Origin: Erythrobacter fulvus
Lineage (GTDB): Bacteria > Pseudomonadota > Alphaproteobacteria > Sphingomonadales > Sphingomonadaceae
Length of the DNA: 64,000 nucleotides
Direction of reading: 5' to 3'
Assembly: GCF_028595285.1 (NCBI RefSeq)
Contig: NZ_JAQQXQ010000008.1
Span: forward strand, 62,001 to 126,000
Below the pieces are notes generated by a model. It was not told the DNA's origin, searched no databases, and saw only the letters and a program-made list of their open reading frames with translations. Positions 52,500 through 64,000 of this stretch are shown here, piece after piece (position 1 is the first letter of the stretch; every line of letters starts with the position of its first letter). The position numbers and the translations under genes were made by a program.

Positions 52500-53497
52500 G
52501 ACGACCCTCTACAAAGCCAGTCCATAGCTGACATAGGTCCCAAATCCATCGGCGCGCGTAGTTCCTCGACCCGTTCCGGGTCTTCCAGCGGGTATCGCTG
52601 GAAGCTGCCTTCGACACAGCGGCCCTGCGTGCCATATCGCTGAGCGCCGGTGAGTTTGATCATGATCACATCGTAGGTCACTGCGTATTGGCTGCTAACT
52701 TCGCCTTGCAAGGCGAGTGGCTCAAGCATCTTTAACGAGCGTAGCTGAAAATCCGGATCATGATCGGCGCGCTGCAGCACAGATATTGCTGCATTCGACG
52801 CATCCTTTCCAACGCTCGAAATCGTCGGCCACCCAGACCGTTTCACAATGAATTTCAGGATATCGGTGTTTTCTAAGTCGAACCGCACAAGCTGTGACGA
52901 GATCAGCGCCTGCAACACCGCATTCTGATTGTCGTCGAGCTCAGGAAAACGGCGACCATCGGCGGGCCTTGATACCAGAGGGCCGCCCGGTACACCTCTT
53001 AAGAGGTCGATCCTTCGCTCGAGCCAGAGCAGGTCGACAAAGGCTAGATCTTTCCCCTCACCGTACCCCGGATACGCCTCTACCAAGGTGTCGACGAGCG
53101 TTGCAAAGACCAGCCTCGCGGCGGGCAACCCCGCTTCGATCTGGCTGAATTCGGTTATGCCGGGAAGATCTGCAGGAGTAATGACCGATGCACAGAACGG
53201 ACCGCCTCTGGACACATACGCATCGCTCAGCTCAACATCGAGATATGTTAGATTATAGCTGAGCTCTGCCTTCTTCTTCTGACGGCAATCGGCGAGCCAG
53301 TCCGACACTTCTTTCCACTCTTCTTGCTGCTCATCAGAGGCACCGGGGTAGGCCCCGCGAAGGTAGGAGAAATCTCCCGGATTAAACTCACCATCAGCGG
53401 CCAATTCATAGACCACGTCAGGCGTTTCGGGAGGTCGAGAGTTTTCCTGAGCGATCACCAATAGAACCGAAGCAAGAATTGCTGACGCAATAGACAT
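52496..53497 (-). CDS. DUF6624-like exported protein
   Basis: This 333-residue protein has an N-terminal hydrophobic signal (MSIASAILASVLLVIAQENS), then an uncharacterised region, and a C-terminal segment with LQRADHDPDFQLRSLKMLEP, YDVIMIKLTGAQRYGTQGRC and RVEELRAPMDLGPMSAM, which resembles the DUF6624 layout. The codon usage is less GC-rich than in its neighbours. It begins one base after the gcvPB stop, so it is likely transcribed with the glycine cleavage operon. Function unknown. Confidence 0.65.
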   Translation of the reverse strand: MSIASAILASVLLVIAQENSRPPETPDVVYELAADGEFNPGDFSYLRGAYPGASDEQQEEWKEVSDWLADCRQKKKAELSYNLTYLDVELSDAYVSRGGPFCASVITPADLPGITEFSQIEAGLPAARLVFATLVDTLVEAYPGYGEGKDLAFVDLLWLERRIDLLRGVPGGPLVSRPADGRRFPELDDNQNAVLQALISSQLVRFDLENTDILKFIVKRSGWPTISSVGKDASNAAISVLQRADHDPDFQLRSLKMLEPLALQGEVSSQYAVTYDVIMIKLTGAQRYGTQGRCVEGSFQRYPLEDPERVEELRAPMDLGPMSAMDWLCRGSS

Positions 53498-53498
53498 G

Positions 53499-55064
53499 TC
53501 AGTCGTCTGGCTTCTGCCAGCTTAACACAGGCTTGCGCGCGGCCTGCGTTTCGTCGAGCCGGCGACGCGGGGCATAGTACGGGGCCTGCTTCAGCTCCTC
53601 GTCACCCGCAAGCGCGCGTTCCACCACGGCGCGGAAGGCAGTGATGAACTGGTCGATCGCGGCCTTGCTCTCGGTCTCTGTCGGCTCGACCAGCATGGCC
53701 CCGTGGACCACCAGCGGGAAGTAGACCGTCATCGGGTGATAGCCTTCGTCGATCAGGCCCTTGGCCACGTCGAGCGTCGAGAGGCCGCCGGTGAAATCCT
53801 TGTCGCCGAACAGCGCCTCGTGCATGCACGGGCCGCTCGCCGCGAAGGGCGCATGGAGAATGTCTTCCATGCTGCGCAGGATGTAATTGGCATTGAGCAC
53901 CGCGTCCTCGGCCACCTGCTTCAATCCATCCGCGCCATGCGAAAGCATGTAGGTCAGCGCGCGGGTGAACATGCCCATCTGCCCGTGGAAGGCGGTCATG
54001 CGGCCAAAGCTGGGCCCGCGCTCCTCGCGGTTCTCTTCCTCGACGAGGTAGAAGGTGCCCTCGGCGTCCTGCCGCACGAAGGGCAGCGGGGCGAAGGGGG
54101 CGAGAGCTTCGGAGAACACCACCGGCCCGGAGCCCGGTCCGCCGCCGCCATGCGGGGTGGAGAAGGTCTTGTGCAGATTGATGTGCATTGCATCGACGCC
54201 GAGGTCGCCCGGGCGCACCTTGCCGACGATGGCGTTGAAGTTGGCGCCGTCGCAATAGACATAGCCGCCCGCCGCATGGACGGCATCGGCAATCTCGCGG
54301 AAGTCCTTCTCGAACAGCCCGCAGGTGTTGGGATTGGTAATCATCACCGCCGCCACGTCGGGGCCGAGCCGCGCCTTCAGGGCCGCCACATCGACCCGGC
54401 CTTCGGGCGTCGCAGGGATATCCTCCACGCGGTAGTTGGCGAAGGCGGCGGTGGCTGGATTGGTGCCGTGGGCGCTTTCGGGCACCAGCACCACCTCGCG
54501 CGCATCGCCGCGGGCCTCGTGGGCAGCACGGATCGCAAGGATCCCGCACAGCTCGCCATGCGCGCCGGCCTTGGGGCTCATCGCTACGCCGGGCATGCCG
54601 GTCAGCTTGCACAGCCATTCACCCAACTGAGCGACCACCTCAAGCGCGCCCTGGACCGAATTCTGAGGTGCAAGCGGGTGGATGTCGGCAAAGCCCGGCA
54701 GGCGGGCGACCTTCTCGTTCAGCCGCGGGTTGTGCTTCATCGTGCACGAGCCGAGCGGGAAGAAACCGAGGTCGATGCCGTAGTTCTGGCGGCTGAGGCG
54801 AGTATAGTGACGCACCGTTTCCGGTTCGGTCAGACCGACAAGGCCGATCGCTTCGGAACGGGCAAGACCGCCAAGGCGAGTCGGCGCATTGGCATCCACC
54901 GCGGGCAGATCGACGCCGGTCACATCGGCACGACCGATCTCGAACAGCAGCGGCTCTTCCAGCATCAGCGCGCGGTTGCCGGTGGTGGTGGCGGGGCCGG
55001 AATGCATCCCGTCCTCGGCCAGCGTCATTTCGGGCTTCCAGCCGGACTTGTTGGGAGCGTTCAT
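53499..55064 (-). CDS. gcvPB: Glycine dehydrogenase subunit 2
   Basis: This 521-residue protein is the C-terminal half of the pyridoxal-phosphate-dependent glycine decarboxylase (P-protein). The lysine that binds the cofactor lies in [18 protein letters not shown]. Other family elements are [15 protein letters not shown] and [15 protein letters not shown]. It pairs with GcvPA to release carbon dioxide from glycine and pass the aminomethyl group to GcvH. Its start overlaps the gcvPA stop codon by four bases (ATGA-type). Confidence 0.97.
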   Translation of the reverse strand: MNAPNKSGWKPEMTLAEDGMHSGPATTTGNRALMLEEPLLFEIGRADVTGVDLPAVDANAPTRLGGLARSEAIGLVGLTEPETVRHYTRLSRQNYGIDLGFFPLGSCTMKHNPRLNEKVARLPGFADIHPLAPQNSVQGALEVVAQLGEWLCKLTGMPGVAMSPKAGAHGELCGILAIRAAHEARGDAREVVLVPESAHGTNPATAAFANYRVEDIPATPEGRVDVAALKARLGPDVAAVMITNPNTCGLFEKDFREIADAVHAAGGYVYCDGANFNAIVGKVRPGDLGVDAMHINLHKTFSTPHGGGGPGSGPVVFSEALAPFAPLPFVRQDAEGTFYLVEEENREERGPSFGRMTAFHGQMGMFTRALTYMLSHGADGLKQVAEDAVLNANYILRSMEDILHAPFAASGPCMHEALFGDKDFTGGLSTLDVAKGLIDEGYHPMTVYFPLVVHGAMLVEPTETESKAAIDQFITAFRAVVERALAGDEELKQAPYYAPRRRLDETQAARKPVLSWQKPDD

Positions 55065-56437
55065 TGGGCGGACTCCTTGATGCTGGCTTCAAGCTCGCGG
55101 GCGAGCACCTCGATATCTTCCTCGGTCGTCGTCTCGGTCACAGCGACGAGCAGTGCGTGTTCGAGCGCCTCCACGCCGGGATAGAGCCGCCCGAGCGACA
55201 CGCCGCCGAGCACGCCGCGATCGGCCAGATCGCGCACGATCGCACGCGCGGGCTTGCCGCCCAGCATCAGCGTGAATTCGTTGAAGAAGGCGTTGTTGAG
55301 CACCTCCACGCCCGGCACCTTTGCCAGCCGCTCGGCAGCGAGGCAGGCGAGCCGGTGGTTCTCCGCCGCCAGTTCGCGCAAGCCGCGTTCGCCCAGCAGC
55401 GTCATGTGCACGCTGAAAGCAAGCGCACAGAGGCCCGAATTGGTGCAGATATTGCTGGTGGCCTTCTCGCGGCGGATGTGCTGTTCGCGGGTCGAAAGCG
55501 TTAGCACGAAGCCGCGCTTGCCCTCGGCATCTGTCGTTTCCCCGCACAGCCGGCCCGGCATCTGCCGGACATGCTTGGGATCGCGCACAGCGAACAGGCC
55601 GAGGTACGGCCCGCCGAATTGCAGGCCCACGCCCAGCGACTGTCCCTCGCCCACGACGATATCGGCGCCCATTTCGCCCGGCGATTTGATCGCACCCAGC
55701 GCCACCGGTTCGGTGTTGACCACCACCAGCAGCGCGCCCTTGGCATGGGCAGCCTCGGCCACCGGAGTAAGATCGCTGATCCGGCCTAGAATGTCGGGAT
55801 ATTGCACCACGACGCAGGCGGTATCGTCGTCGATGCGGGCGATCAGGCCGCCAAGGTCAGGCTCGGGGGTGATTGCAGGCATGGCATCGGCAATGGTGTC
55901 ACCGGTGAACTTCGCCATGGTCTTCACGACCTCGGCATAGTGCGGATGGAGCGCGCCCGATAGCACCGCACGCTTGCGGCGGGTGACGCGGGTCGCCATC
56001 GCGACCGCTTCCCAGCATGCAGTCGACCCGTCGTAGAGCGAGGCATTGGCCACCGCGCAGCCATAGAGCCGCGCGACCTGCGTCTGGAACTCGAACAGCA
56101 TCTGCAGCGTGCCCTGCGCGATTTCGGGCTGGTACGGCGTGTAGGCCGTCAGGAACTCGCCGCGCTGGATAATGGTGTCGACACTCGCCGGGACATGGTG
56201 GCGATAAGCCCCCGCCCCCAGGAAGAACGGCACATCGCCTGCGACGAGGTTCTTCGCCGCAAGGCTTTTCATGTGGCGTTCCACCGCCATCTCGCTGGCG
56301 TGCATGGGCAGCCCGCGGATGGGCCCGTCGAGCCGGGCCACTTCGGGGACGTCGACGAACAGTTCGTCAACCGAACCCGCGCCGATCTTTTCAAGCATCG
56401 CCGCGCGGTCGGTATCGGTGAGAGGGAGGTAACGCAT
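55061..56437 (-). CDS. gcvPA: Glycine dehydrogenase subunit 1
   Basis: This 458-residue protein is the N-terminal half of the two-part glycine decarboxylase. Typical sequences are [19 protein letters not shown] at the start, [36 protein letters not shown] and the [15 protein letters not shown] segment near the C-terminal part. The length fits the split enzyme found in alphaproteobacteria. It is in the operon gcvT-gcvH-gcvPA-gcvPB under glycine riboswitch control. Confidence 0.97.
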   Translation of the reverse strand: MRYLPLTDTDRAAMLEKIGAGSVDELFVDVPEVARLDGPIRGLPMHASEMAVERHMKSLAAKNLVAGDVPFFLGAGAYRHHVPASVDTIIQRGEFLTAYTPYQPEIAQGTLQMLFEFQTQVARLYGCAVANASLYDGSTACWEAVAMATRVTRRKRAVLSGALHPHYAEVVKTMAKFTGDTIADAMPAITPEPDLGGLIARIDDDTACVVVQYPDILGRISDLTPVAEAAHAKGALLVVVNTEPVALGAIKSPGEMGADIVVGEGQSLGVGLQFGGPYLGLFAVRDPKHVRQMPGRLCGETTDAEGKRGFVLTLSTREQHIRREKATSNICTNSGLCALAFSVHMTLLGERGLRELAAENHRLACLAAERLAKVPGVEVLNNAFFNEFTLMLGGKPARAIVRDLADRGVLGGVSLGRLYPGVEALEHALLVAVTETTTEEDIEVLARELEASIKESAQ

Positions 56438-56485
56438 GGGTTATCAGCCTGTCGAAAGGAGAGGAAAGAGGTGGGGCTTCGCGGC

Positions 56486-56854
56486 CTAGAGCGAGGCGAC
56501 GAAATCCTTGTAAGCGGCTTCGTCCATCAGCCCTTCGAGCTGTCCGGCATCGGCAATGGTCATCTTGAAGAACCAGCCCTCGCCCTCGGGCGCGGTGTTG
56601 ACCAGCGCCGGATCGTCTTCAAGCGCGCCGTTGGTTTCGGTCACTTCGCCGTCGATGGGGGCGTAGACGTCCGAGGCCGCCTTGACGCTTTCCACCACGG
56701 CGGCGTCTTTGCCCTTTTCGACTGTCGTGCCGACGGCGGGCAGTTCGACAAAGACAATATCGCCCAGCTGCCCCTGCGCGTAGTCGGTGATGCCGACCGT
56801 CGCGACATCGCCGGCGACGTCGATCCATTCATGTTCGTCAGTGAAATAGCGCAT
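56486..56854 (-). CDS. gcvH: Glycine cleavage system H protein
   Basis: This 122-residue lipoyl carrier moves the aminomethyl group between P- and T-proteins. [20 protein letters not shown] and [20 protein letters not shown] are typical, and the lysine in [15 protein letters not shown] is the lipoylation site. It follows gcvT by three bases and precedes gcvPA by 48. Confidence 0.97.
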   Translation of the reverse strand: MRYFTDEHEWIDVAGDVATVGITDYAQGQLGDIVFVELPAVGTTVEKGKDAAVVESVKAASDVYAPIDGEVTETNGALEDDPALVNTAPEGEGWFFKMTIADAGQLEGLMDEAAYKDFVASL

Positions 56855-56857
56855 GGG

Positions 56858-57991
56858 TCAGCTCCCTCTGTAGTAGCGGTGGGGGACGAAAGGCGTGGGT
56901 GAAACCGTGGCGGCAAGGCGCTTGCCCCGAACTTCGACTTCGAGCGCGGAGCCGGGCGCGGCATAGGTGGCGGCGACATAGGCCATGGCAATCGGTGCGC
57001 CGAGTGTGGGCGAGAACCCGCCGCTGGTGACGGTGCCGACCTTTTCGGTTCCGTCGAAAACTTCGGCGCCTTCGCGCGCAGGCAGGCGGCCGTCGATCTT
57101 CAGGCCGATCCACTTGGCAGGGGTGCCCTCGTTGATTTCGCGGATGATCCGGCCAGCACCGGGGAAGCCTCCCTCCGTGCGGCGGCGCTTGTTGATGCCG
57201 AACAGAAGCCCCGCCTCGATCGGGCTGGTCTCGGGCGAAAGATCGTGGCCATAGAGCGGAAGTCCCGCTTCCAGCCGCAGCGAGTCCCGCGCACCAAGGC
57301 CGATGGGCTTCACTTCGGGCTCGCCGCACAGCAGATCGGCAATTTCGGTTGCGGCCTCGGCGGGCAGCGAGATTTCGAACCCGTCTTCGCCGGTATAGCC
57401 TGCCCGCGCGATCTGTACGGGATGCCCGGCAAGCGTGAACCGGCCAAACTTCATGAAGGTCAGCGCCGCAGCCTCGGGCACATGGCGGGCAAGCGCTTCG
57501 GCAGCCTTCGGCCCTTGCAGGGCGATCAGCGCCTGTTCGTCGAGGTGATTGAGCGTGATGTCGTCCGGCAGGGCCTCGCGCAGGGTGCCGATATCGTCCC
57601 ACTTGGTCGCGCCGTTGACCACAAGGTAGAGGCTCCCGTCGTCGAGCCGCGAGACCATCAGATCGTCGAGAACGCCGCCCTCCTCGTCGAGCAGCAGCGA
57701 ATAGCGCTGCTGGCCGGGTTTCAGAGTGGAAAGGTCGATCGGCAGCACCGCCTCGACCGCGGCATCCAGATCGGGGCCGGACAGCAGCAGCTGCCCCATG
57801 TGCGACACGTCGAACAGGCCGGCGCTCTCGCGCGTCCAACTATGTTCGGCGACGATCCCTTCGTACTGGATCGGCATTTCATAGCCCGCAAACGGCACCA
57901 TCCGTGCGCCTTGCGCGCGGTGCCAGGCATCGAGCGCCAGCTTGTCCAGCGGCAGGTCTTCGATCTGGTCTTCGCTTGTCTGGTCGCTCAT
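56858..57991 (-). CDS. gcvT: Aminomethyltransferase (T protein)
   Basis: This 377-residue protein transfers the methylene group from GcvH to tetrahydrofolate and releases ammonia. Typical features are PFAGYEMPIQYEGIVAEHSW, RESAGLFDVSHMGQ, ARAGYTGEDGFEISLP with the folate-binding residues, and GARDSLRLEAGLPLYGHDL with the catalytic-region aspartate. The ATG at 57991 is chosen as it precedes a short variable lead; the longer frame runs through the riboswitch. It is the first gene of the operon. Confidence 0.96.
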   Translation of the reverse strand: MSDQTSEDQIEDLPLDKLALDAWHRAQGARMVPFAGYEMPIQYEGIVAEHSWTRESAGLFDVSHMGQLLLSGPDLDAAVEAVLPIDLSTLKPGQQRYSLLLDEEGGVLDDLMVSRLDDGSLYLVVNGATKWDDIGTLREALPDDITLNHLDEQALIALQGPKAAEALARHVPEAAALTFMKFGRFTLAGHPVQIARAGYTGEDGFEISLPAEAATEIADLLCGEPEVKPIGLGARDSLRLEAGLPLYGHDLSPETSPIEAGLLFGINKRRRTEGGFPGAGRIIREINEGTPAKWIGLKIDGRLPAREGAEVFDGTEKVGTVTSGGFSPTLGAPIAMAYVAATYAAPGSALEVEVRGKRLAATVSPTPFVPHRYYRGS

Positions 57992-58059
57992 CAAAGGCCT
58001 TCCGGGCAGAATACGGCAGTCCGGCGGAGCCCAACGGCGCCGCCACATCACTGCCCCCT

Positions 58060-58255
58060 CTGTCGGGTGACCTGAGAGCTTCGGCGAGCCGCGCAAAGGC
58101 GGCGAGCCTCCCCTTCGGTGGCCACGGACATGCGTCCGGGGCGCTTTCCAGAGTGTCACGCAGCCGAGCGGTCCTGTGGCCTGAGAGTTTCCGGGGCGGT
58201 TGCTCCTTCGGCGCCGTGTCCGGTGAGGGACAACGGGCTCTCCCGCTCGTCTGCC
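58060..58255 (-). promoter_or_regulatory. Tandem glycine riboswitch
   Basis: The leader of gcvT on the minus strand contains two glycine aptamers in series. The first has GCGGGAGAGCCCG ... CACCGGACACGGCGCCGAAGG ... GGAAACTCTCAGGCC; the second has the matching TGGCCACCGAAGGGGAGG ... GAAGCTCTCAGGTCACC about 100 bases later. The repeated CACCGAAGG and CTCTCAGG signatures are those of the gcvT riboswitch class. Activation of the operon by glycine is the usual outcome. Confidence 0.93.
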
Positions 58256-58334
58256 CGTGCGAGAATCACTTCGCGCCCGGAAGACGAAGCAGCCCTGCGC
58301 GAAATGCTGCAACGCGTCAATCGGGCGAATGACC

Positions 58335-59282
58335 CTAGCGGGCGTTCAGCCACAGCAAATAGAGCGCCGACAGCACGATCCAGCCGCCATCGAGCGTCTT
58401 GAGACGCTTCGCGCCAAGCCACAAGGCGATGGGGCGAGCGAGAAATCCGCCCAGCACCGCGGCAGGCGCGGCGAGCAGCACCACCTCCCACTGCACCGTC
58501 CCCGCGCCGATGTGCCACACGAAGCCGGCGATGCAGCTCACGGCGGAAATGACGCAGGCCGCCCCCGTGCACAACAGCACCGGATAGTGGCGGATGAAGA
58601 GATAGAGTGCGACCAGCTCGCCCATCCCGACCGAGAACAGCGCGGTCAGGACGCCGCCCGGCACCGCCAGGGCCAGCAGAACGATCAAGTCGCTGCGCGC
58701 CAGCTTCGCCCGCTCGGGCCGCGCGGCGTTGACCGTCCACGTGGCGAGGATCAGAGCAAGGCCCAGCGCGATCGAAAAACCCTTGTAGGCATAAAGCACC
58801 TGCCCCTGGTCAAAGGCCGTCAATCGCTGGGTAGCGAGCATTGCGGGGAGCGATAGCGCCAGCACGGCGAGCACCACGATGGCGAAGTCCTTGAGCCGCA
58901 CCCGCGCTTCGAGCGGGCCGGGCTCGGGCTGGTGCAGCAGCCGGTCGGTCCAGCGCAGGCTTCCCATGCTCATACCGAAGCTCTGGATGCCCATCGACAC
59001 ACCCACCACAGCGAGCGGCGAGAGGTTCATGATGCCCAGTTCGCGCAGGGCGTTGAACACGGGCACGAACACCACACCCCCACCCGTCCCCGAGGTGTTC
59101 GCGATAATCGCACCGACGATGCCGACACCGGGCAGGAACCACAGCCGGGCCAGAAGAGCGGGATCTGCGGGGACCAGCACCCAGACTGCGGTATAGGCGG
59201 CGAGCAACACGCAGCCGCCCATCCACACGATCCGGTGGGGCGGCAGCGCGCTGCCGGGGCTGGAGTTGGCGATATCTGCCAT
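58335..59282 (-). CDS. TauE/SafE-family membrane transporter
   Basis: This 315-residue protein has about eight hydrophobic helices and the TauE/SafE pattern: GIVGAIIANTSGTGGGVVFV near the N-terminus and LFSVGMGELVALYLFIRHYP in the second half. Members have been linked to export of sulfite or other organosulfonate breakdown products, but substrates vary. It lies behind the glycine riboswitch region and directly downstream of the serine hydrolase gene, whose stop it almost touches. Confidence 0.88.
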   Translation of the reverse strand: MADIANSSPGSALPPHRIVWMGGCVLLAAYTAVWVLVPADPALLARLWFLPGVGIVGAIIANTSGTGGGVVFVPVFNALRELGIMNLSPLAVVGVSMGIQSFGMSMGSLRWTDRLLHQPEPGPLEARVRLKDFAIVVLAVLALSLPAMLATQRLTAFDQGQVLYAYKGFSIALGLALILATWTVNAARPERAKLARSDLIVLLALAVPGGVLTALFSVGMGELVALYLFIRHYPVLLCTGAACVISAVSCIAGFVWHIGAGTVQWEVVLLAAPAAVLGGFLARPIALWLGAKRLKTLDGGWIVLSALYLLWLNAR

Positions 59283-59284
59283 TG

Positions 59285-60487
59285 TTAGTCAGATCGATGC
59301 TTTGCCAGATCCAGCGCGCGCTGGATCAACGCGGTTTCGCGCGGGTCAGAGGCGGCAGTTTCGACCTCGCCTGACGGCGGCGGGACTGCCGTAGTGAAAT
59401 AGGCAAAGCTCAGTCCCTCGCCGAGCGCGATCCACAGGCCGGACCTAAGGCCATAGGCCTCGCCACCGTGGCCGAAACGTTCGACCTTGTCCATGAACAG
59501 ATCGTCCTGACAGGGCGGCGCATCGACCAGAACGTAGGTGGCCAGAGCATAGCCGCAAAACCCTGCGTCGGCGCCAAAGGGAGGCACCTCATTGGCCGAG
59601 GAAATCATCGCCTGAAGGAACATCGTCTGGGTCTTTGCGGACAGGAAATGCTCCGTGCCATAGGTATCGAACAGCGCCTGCCCGATCTTGGCGAGGTCCA
59701 CCATCCCGATCCGCACCCCGCCCTGCGGCGAGAAGATCGAGGCATTGGAGCCGGGAACATAGTTTTCGAGCCTGCATTCCGCGCCCTCGGTGACGGGGAT
59801 TGTGCAGGCGGGCGGCAGGTCTTCCGGCGCGTCGCGCGCCACCTCTCCTGTGTTGCGATAGAGCGTGACTGCGTGGGCCTCCATCTCCGGCCCGCAGCCG
59901 ATCCAGTTGAGGCAGGCCTTCACCCCCAGCGGTGCGAACACCAGCCGTTCCACCAGCCGGTCATACCGCTCGCCCGAGGCCGCCTCGAGCGCGGTGGCGA
60001 CGATGGGCGAGCCGAGGTTGGCATATTCGAACGCCGCTTCGCCCGGCGGGGCGGTGTCGCGCCACGCCGCCGGATCGGCAAATTTGGCTTGGAGGCTCTC
60101 ACCCAGAGGAATGATATAGCCCGCCCTGTCGCTCAGCCCCGCGCGATGCGAGAGCAGGTGCTTCAGCGTCACCGGCGCGTCGGGGTGATAGGGCGAGCGC
60201 ACCTGCCACCCGAGATAGTCCGACACGTCGCGATCAAGATCGACCTTGCCTTCGTCCATCAGCCGCAGGGCCGTCAGCGCCATCACCAGCTTGGAGATTG
60301 AGGCGATCCGCACCGGATCGTTCGCTTCCACCGCGCGCCCGGTATCCTTGTTCGCCAGCCCCTCGACGATCAGCGGGGTGACGGTCTCGCGGTCGAACGC
60401 GACCACAACGCTGGCAGGCGGCGGCGTGTCCTGCGCGGCGACAGGGGCGGCGATGAATGCCAGAGCGGCGAGGAGACGGCGGATCAT
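59285..60487 (-). CDS. Exported serine hydrolase, beta-lactamase family
   Basis: This 400-residue protein has a signal peptide (MIRRLLAALAFIAAPVAAQD) and a class C beta-lactamase/DD-peptidase-like fold. The catalytic tetrad elements are RIASISKLVMALTAL (S-x-x-K), FEYANLGSPIVA (Y-x-N), and the late GHGGEAYGL as the third motif. Proteins of this group are esterases or peptidases more often than drug-inactivating lactamases. It is adjacent to the TauE gene with only two bases between them, so they are likely co-transcribed. An alternative upstream ATG (60499) exists. Confidence 0.85.
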   Translation of the reverse strand: MIRRLLAALAFIAAPVAAQDTPPPASVVVAFDRETVTPLIVEGLANKDTGRAVEANDPVRIASISKLVMALTALRLMDEGKVDLDRDVSDYLGWQVRSPYHPDAPVTLKHLLSHRAGLSDRAGYIIPLGESLQAKFADPAAWRDTAPPGEAAFEYANLGSPIVATALEAASGERYDRLVERLVFAPLGVKACLNWIGCGPEMEAHAVTLYRNTGEVARDAPEDLPPACTIPVTEGAECRLENYVPGSNASIFSPQGGVRIGMVDLAKIGQALFDTYGTEHFLSAKTQTMFLQAMISSANEVPPFGADAGFCGYALATYVLVDAPPCQDDLFMDKVERFGHGGEAYGLRSGLWIALGEGLSFAYFTTAVPPPSGEVETAASDPRETALIQRALDLAKHRSD

Positions 60488-60519
60488 GGGCCGCAGCATC
60501 GCCGCTTGTGCCAACGCAA

Positions 60520-63135
<2,616 letters not shown>

Positions 63136-63145
63136 TTCACTATTT

Positions 63146-63210
63146 CCGTTCGCATCGAGCGAAGTCGAGATGCCCCACTCTTGTGTCTCGACTAGGCTCG
63201 ACACAAACGG
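63146..63210. repeat. Imperfect palindrome, second copy of the 21163 family
   Basis: The gap between the two metH genes includes CGAGCGAAGTCGAGA and its inverted partner TCTCGACTAGGCTCGAC, enclosed by CCGTTCG... and ...CAAACGG. It is homologous with 21163-21223 and could fold as a hairpin in the transcript joining the two metH parts. Confidence 0.75.
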
Positions 63211-63224
63211 GGAAAGGATCGGGT

Positions 63225-64000
63225 TCAGGCGGCTACGAAGGCTTCCAGTCCCGCCAGCCGCATTTGCGGTTCGGGAGAGGGCACTTTTCGCGGCTCGCTG
63301 TCCTTCACGGCGGCGGCAATCGCCGCGATGTGCGCAGGCGAAGACCCGCAGCACCCGCCGAGGATGTTAACCTGTCCGTGATCGGCCCAGTCCTTGACGA
63401 GCCCCGCAGTGGTGTCGGGCATCTCGTCATATTCGCCCAGCTCGTTGGGTAGCCCTGCATTGGGATAGACCATCAGCAGCGCGTCGGCGATCTGCGAGAG
63501 CACTTTCACGTGCGGTCGCAGTTGTTCGGCACCGAAACTGCAATTGAGGCCGATGGTCAGCGGCTTGGCATGGCGCACGGCATACCAGAACGCCTCGACC
63601 GTGTGGCCCGAAAGGTTGCGACCCGAAAGATCGGTCAGCGTCATCGAGATCATCACCGGCACTTCACGGCCCAAGTCGCGCTCCAGCTGTTTGACCGCCA
63701 TGATCCCGGCCTTGGCGTTGAGCGTATCGAACACGGTTTCGATCAGGATGAAGTCTACCCCCCCTTCCACCAGCGCGGCGGCCTGTTCCTTGTAGACCGC
63801 CACCAGTTCGTCGAAATCGATTTCACGGAAGCCCGGATCCTCGACATCGGGGCTGAGCGAGAGGGTCTTGTTGGTCGGGCCGATAGCGCCCGCCACAAAG
63901 CGGGGCTTGCCGTCCTTGGCCGCATATTCATCCGCCAGTTGGCGGGCGATCCGGCCACTCGCGATATTGATATCGGAGACGAGGCTTTCCGCCTTGTAAT
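63225..64000 (-). CDS. metH: Methionine synthase, homocysteine-binding part (partial)
   Basis: This frame continues off the right edge; about 258 residues are visible. It is the homocysteine S-methyltransferase domain: [40 protein letters not shown], and the three zinc-ligand cysteines in [14 protein letters not shown] and [16 protein letters not shown]. Together with the gene at 60520 it makes a two-protein MetH, a layout common in alphaproteobacteria. The N-terminus is missing from the window. Confidence 0.95.
   Translation of the reverse strand, partial: YKAESLVSDINIASGRIARQLADEYAAKDGKPRFVAGAIGPTNKTLSLSPDVEDPGFREIDFDELVAVYKEQAAALVEGGVDFILIETVFDTLNAKAGIMAVKQLERDLGREVPVMISMTLTDLSGRNLSGHTVEAFWYAVRHAKPLTIGLNCSFGAEQLRPHVKVLSQIADALLMVYPNAGLPNELGEYDEMPDTTAGLVKDWADHGQVNILGGCCGSSPAHIAAIAAAVKDSEPRKVPSPEPQMRLAGLEAFVAA

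Overview
The window is a GC-rich chromosomal segment from what looks like a carotenoid-making sphingomonad of the Erythrobacteraceae type (Erythrobacter/Porphyrobacter-like). This is inferred from the crtY-crtI-crtB cluster, the two-gene metH, the MipA/OmpV and NodT-type outer membrane proteins, and the families of intergenic palindromes. There is no rRNA, CRISPR array, recognisable prophage or classical insertion sequence. One tRNA (Gly, CCC) is present.

Layout. 1-6.6 kb: small stress, housekeeping and envelope genes (DUF985 cupin, DUF3253, SWIB, PEBP, S41 peptidase lipoprotein, GFA enzyme, a photolyase-like FAD protein with unusual domain order, a hibernation factor, a cold-shock protein). 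6.6-10.6 kb: an accessory patch with a long array of hairpins, an HTH protein, an AT-rich foreign-looking gene with a degenerate nuclease-like motif, a DUF3833 lipoprotein, and small cold-shock-like and lysine-rich proteins. 10.6-16.2 kb: RidA, thiC under a TPP riboswitch, an NTF2-like protein, an amidohydrolase and MipA/OmpV. 16.3-21.2 kb: carotenoid genes crtY, crtI and crtB, interrupted by a DUF559 endonuclease-like gene framed by inverted composite hairpins and by a LOG-family gene. 21.2-24.8 kb: an acyl-CoA carboxylase pair. 24.9-29.7 kb: MFS transporter, dinB, Nudix hydrolase, 6-phosphogluconolactonase, dps and a GDT1-like membrane protein. 29.7-37 kb: PhoX-like protein, SDR, zinc alcohol dehydrogenase, an outer-membrane protein and a PvdQ-like Ntn acylase. 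37.5-44 kb: tRNA-Gly, an endonuclease/exonuclease/phosphatase-family protein and a complete RND efflux operon. 44-49.5 kb: exported KatG, M24 peptidase and mmsA. 49.5-53.5 kb: Nmad3-like protein, nucleotidyltransferase, flippase and DUF6624 protein. 53.5-58.3 kb: the glycine cleavage operon gcvT-H-PA-PB behind a tandem glycine riboswitch. 58.3-64 kb: TauE/SafE transporter, serine hydrolase and the two-part metH, whose first part runs off the end.

Functional themes. One-carbon metabolism is prominent: glycine cleavage supplies methylene-THF, MetH consumes methyl-THF, and ThiC makes the thiamine pyrimidine. Oxidative and light stress defence is also well represented (carotenoids, KatG, Dps, photolyase-like protein, Pol IV). 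The most unusual material is the DUF559 gene enclosed by inverted composite hairpins, whose GGAGG sequences appear to serve as ribosome binding sites for both the nuclease gene and the next gene. Other notable items are the permuted photolyase-like protein, the hairpin arrays, and a codon-usage patch inside the biotin carboxylase gene.
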